From contig DIVL01000006.1 in assembly GCA_002435825.1 (NCBI GenBank), forward strand, positions 1 through 23,649: 23,649 nt of DNA. Reading direction: 5' to 3'. Shown here in pieces: positions 23,409-23,649 of this stretch. Source of the stretch: Anaerolineaceae bacterium UBA6133 (lineage in GTDB: Bacteria > Chloroflexota > Anaerolineae > Anaerolineales > Anaerolineaceae). How positions within the stretch are numbered: the stretch's first letter is position 1; each line of letters starts with the position of its first letter. Under the pieces are notes generated by a model. The model made no database searches. It had not been told where the DNA came from and saw only the letters and a program-made list of their open reading frames with translations. A program made the position numbers and the translations under genes.

Positions 23409-23649
23409 TTGGATGTAATTCAACACAATATCGTCTTCACGCTTTTCGGGATCCTACCCATAAGAGATACGGTGCTCTTCACCTGGATTACCATGGGCAT
23501 CATCATCCTTACGGTGTTGATCTTAAAAGTGCTCAAACCTAATCTGTTGGAATATATTCTCGAAATGGTCATCAGCATTTTGGATGATGCCATGGATGTG
23601 GATGACTTGCATCCATATATTCCGGTACTGGGCAGCCTGATGATCTTTA
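23409..23649 (+). CDS. atpB: N-type F-ATPase subunit a, 5' part (cut by window end)
   Basis: The first 80 codons of subunit a, the stator channel for H+ or Na+. The start is TTG 23409, four bases after the atpR stop, with SD AAGGAG at 23396-23401. The translation begins '(M)DVIQHNIVFTLFGILPIRDT' and continues with the first helix 'TMGIIILTVLILKVLKP' and 'LHPYIPVLGSLMIF', typical of the region before the conserved arginine helix. The essential Arg lies outside the window. Confidence 0.88.
   Translation, partial: MDVIQHNIVFTLFGILPIRDTVLFTWITMGIIILTVLILKVLKPNLLEYILEMVISILDDAMDVDDLHPYIPVLGSLMIF

Overview
The window looks like a chromosomal piece of a Chloroflexota bacterium, probably Anaerolineae-like. 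Three things suggest this: secreted-protein remnants ending in a 'YLP + hydrophobic' C-terminal tail, dense families of short palindromic intergenic repeats, and an N-type (AtpD-first) ATPase operon. The lineage is inferred from these traits and was not tested by tree or search.

Layout. Positions 1-1270 hold the 3' third of a 23S rRNA gene, a complete 5S rRNA gene, a duplicated 3' fragment of 5S and a terminator. Next comes a MerR/GyrI-like regulator with its own MerR-type promoter (1471-2450), then a decayed secreted-protein tail (2558-2778). A plus-strand operon follows: a DsrE-like protein, a DUF202 membrane protein, a cytoplasmic SoxB-like 5'-nucleotidase-family metallophosphatase, and a broken MFS transporter (3041-~5850). 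Positions 5894-6460 are a cluster of palindromic repeats. A polar amino-acid ABC importer runs on the minus strand (9505 to 6526, in the order lipoprotein, permease, ATPase, permease). Divergent from it are a DEAD-box RNA helicase with a structured leader (9946-11643) and an SPFH/stomatin-like protein (11857-12678). RtcB-type RNA ligase (minus) and rubrerythrin (plus) come next.

The most disturbed region is 14771-17432. A minus-strand secreted protein gene, amylase/pullulanase-like at its N-terminus, is split. Its signal peptide and first domain lie at 16955-17432 and its Ig-like C-terminal end at 14771-~15196. Between them, in place of the expected core, are an AT-rich SAM-methyltransferase-like gene and a multiply broken IS3-family transposase.

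After this come NnrD (NAD(P)H-hydrate dehydratase) with an 8-residue repeat insertion, an MFS transporter, and a second block of repeats (20220-20693). The window ends in the start of an N-type F-ATPase operon: atpD-atpC-atpQ-atpR-atpB, with the last gene cut by the window edge. The AtpC subunit is short, containing only the beta-sandwich domain.

I see no CRISPR array, tRNA or complete mobile element. No clearly new multigene system stands out. The best leads are a palindromic repeat family whose stems change together on both arms, the remodelled amylase/methyltransferase/IS3 locus, and the DsrE-DUF202-SoxB-like cluster.
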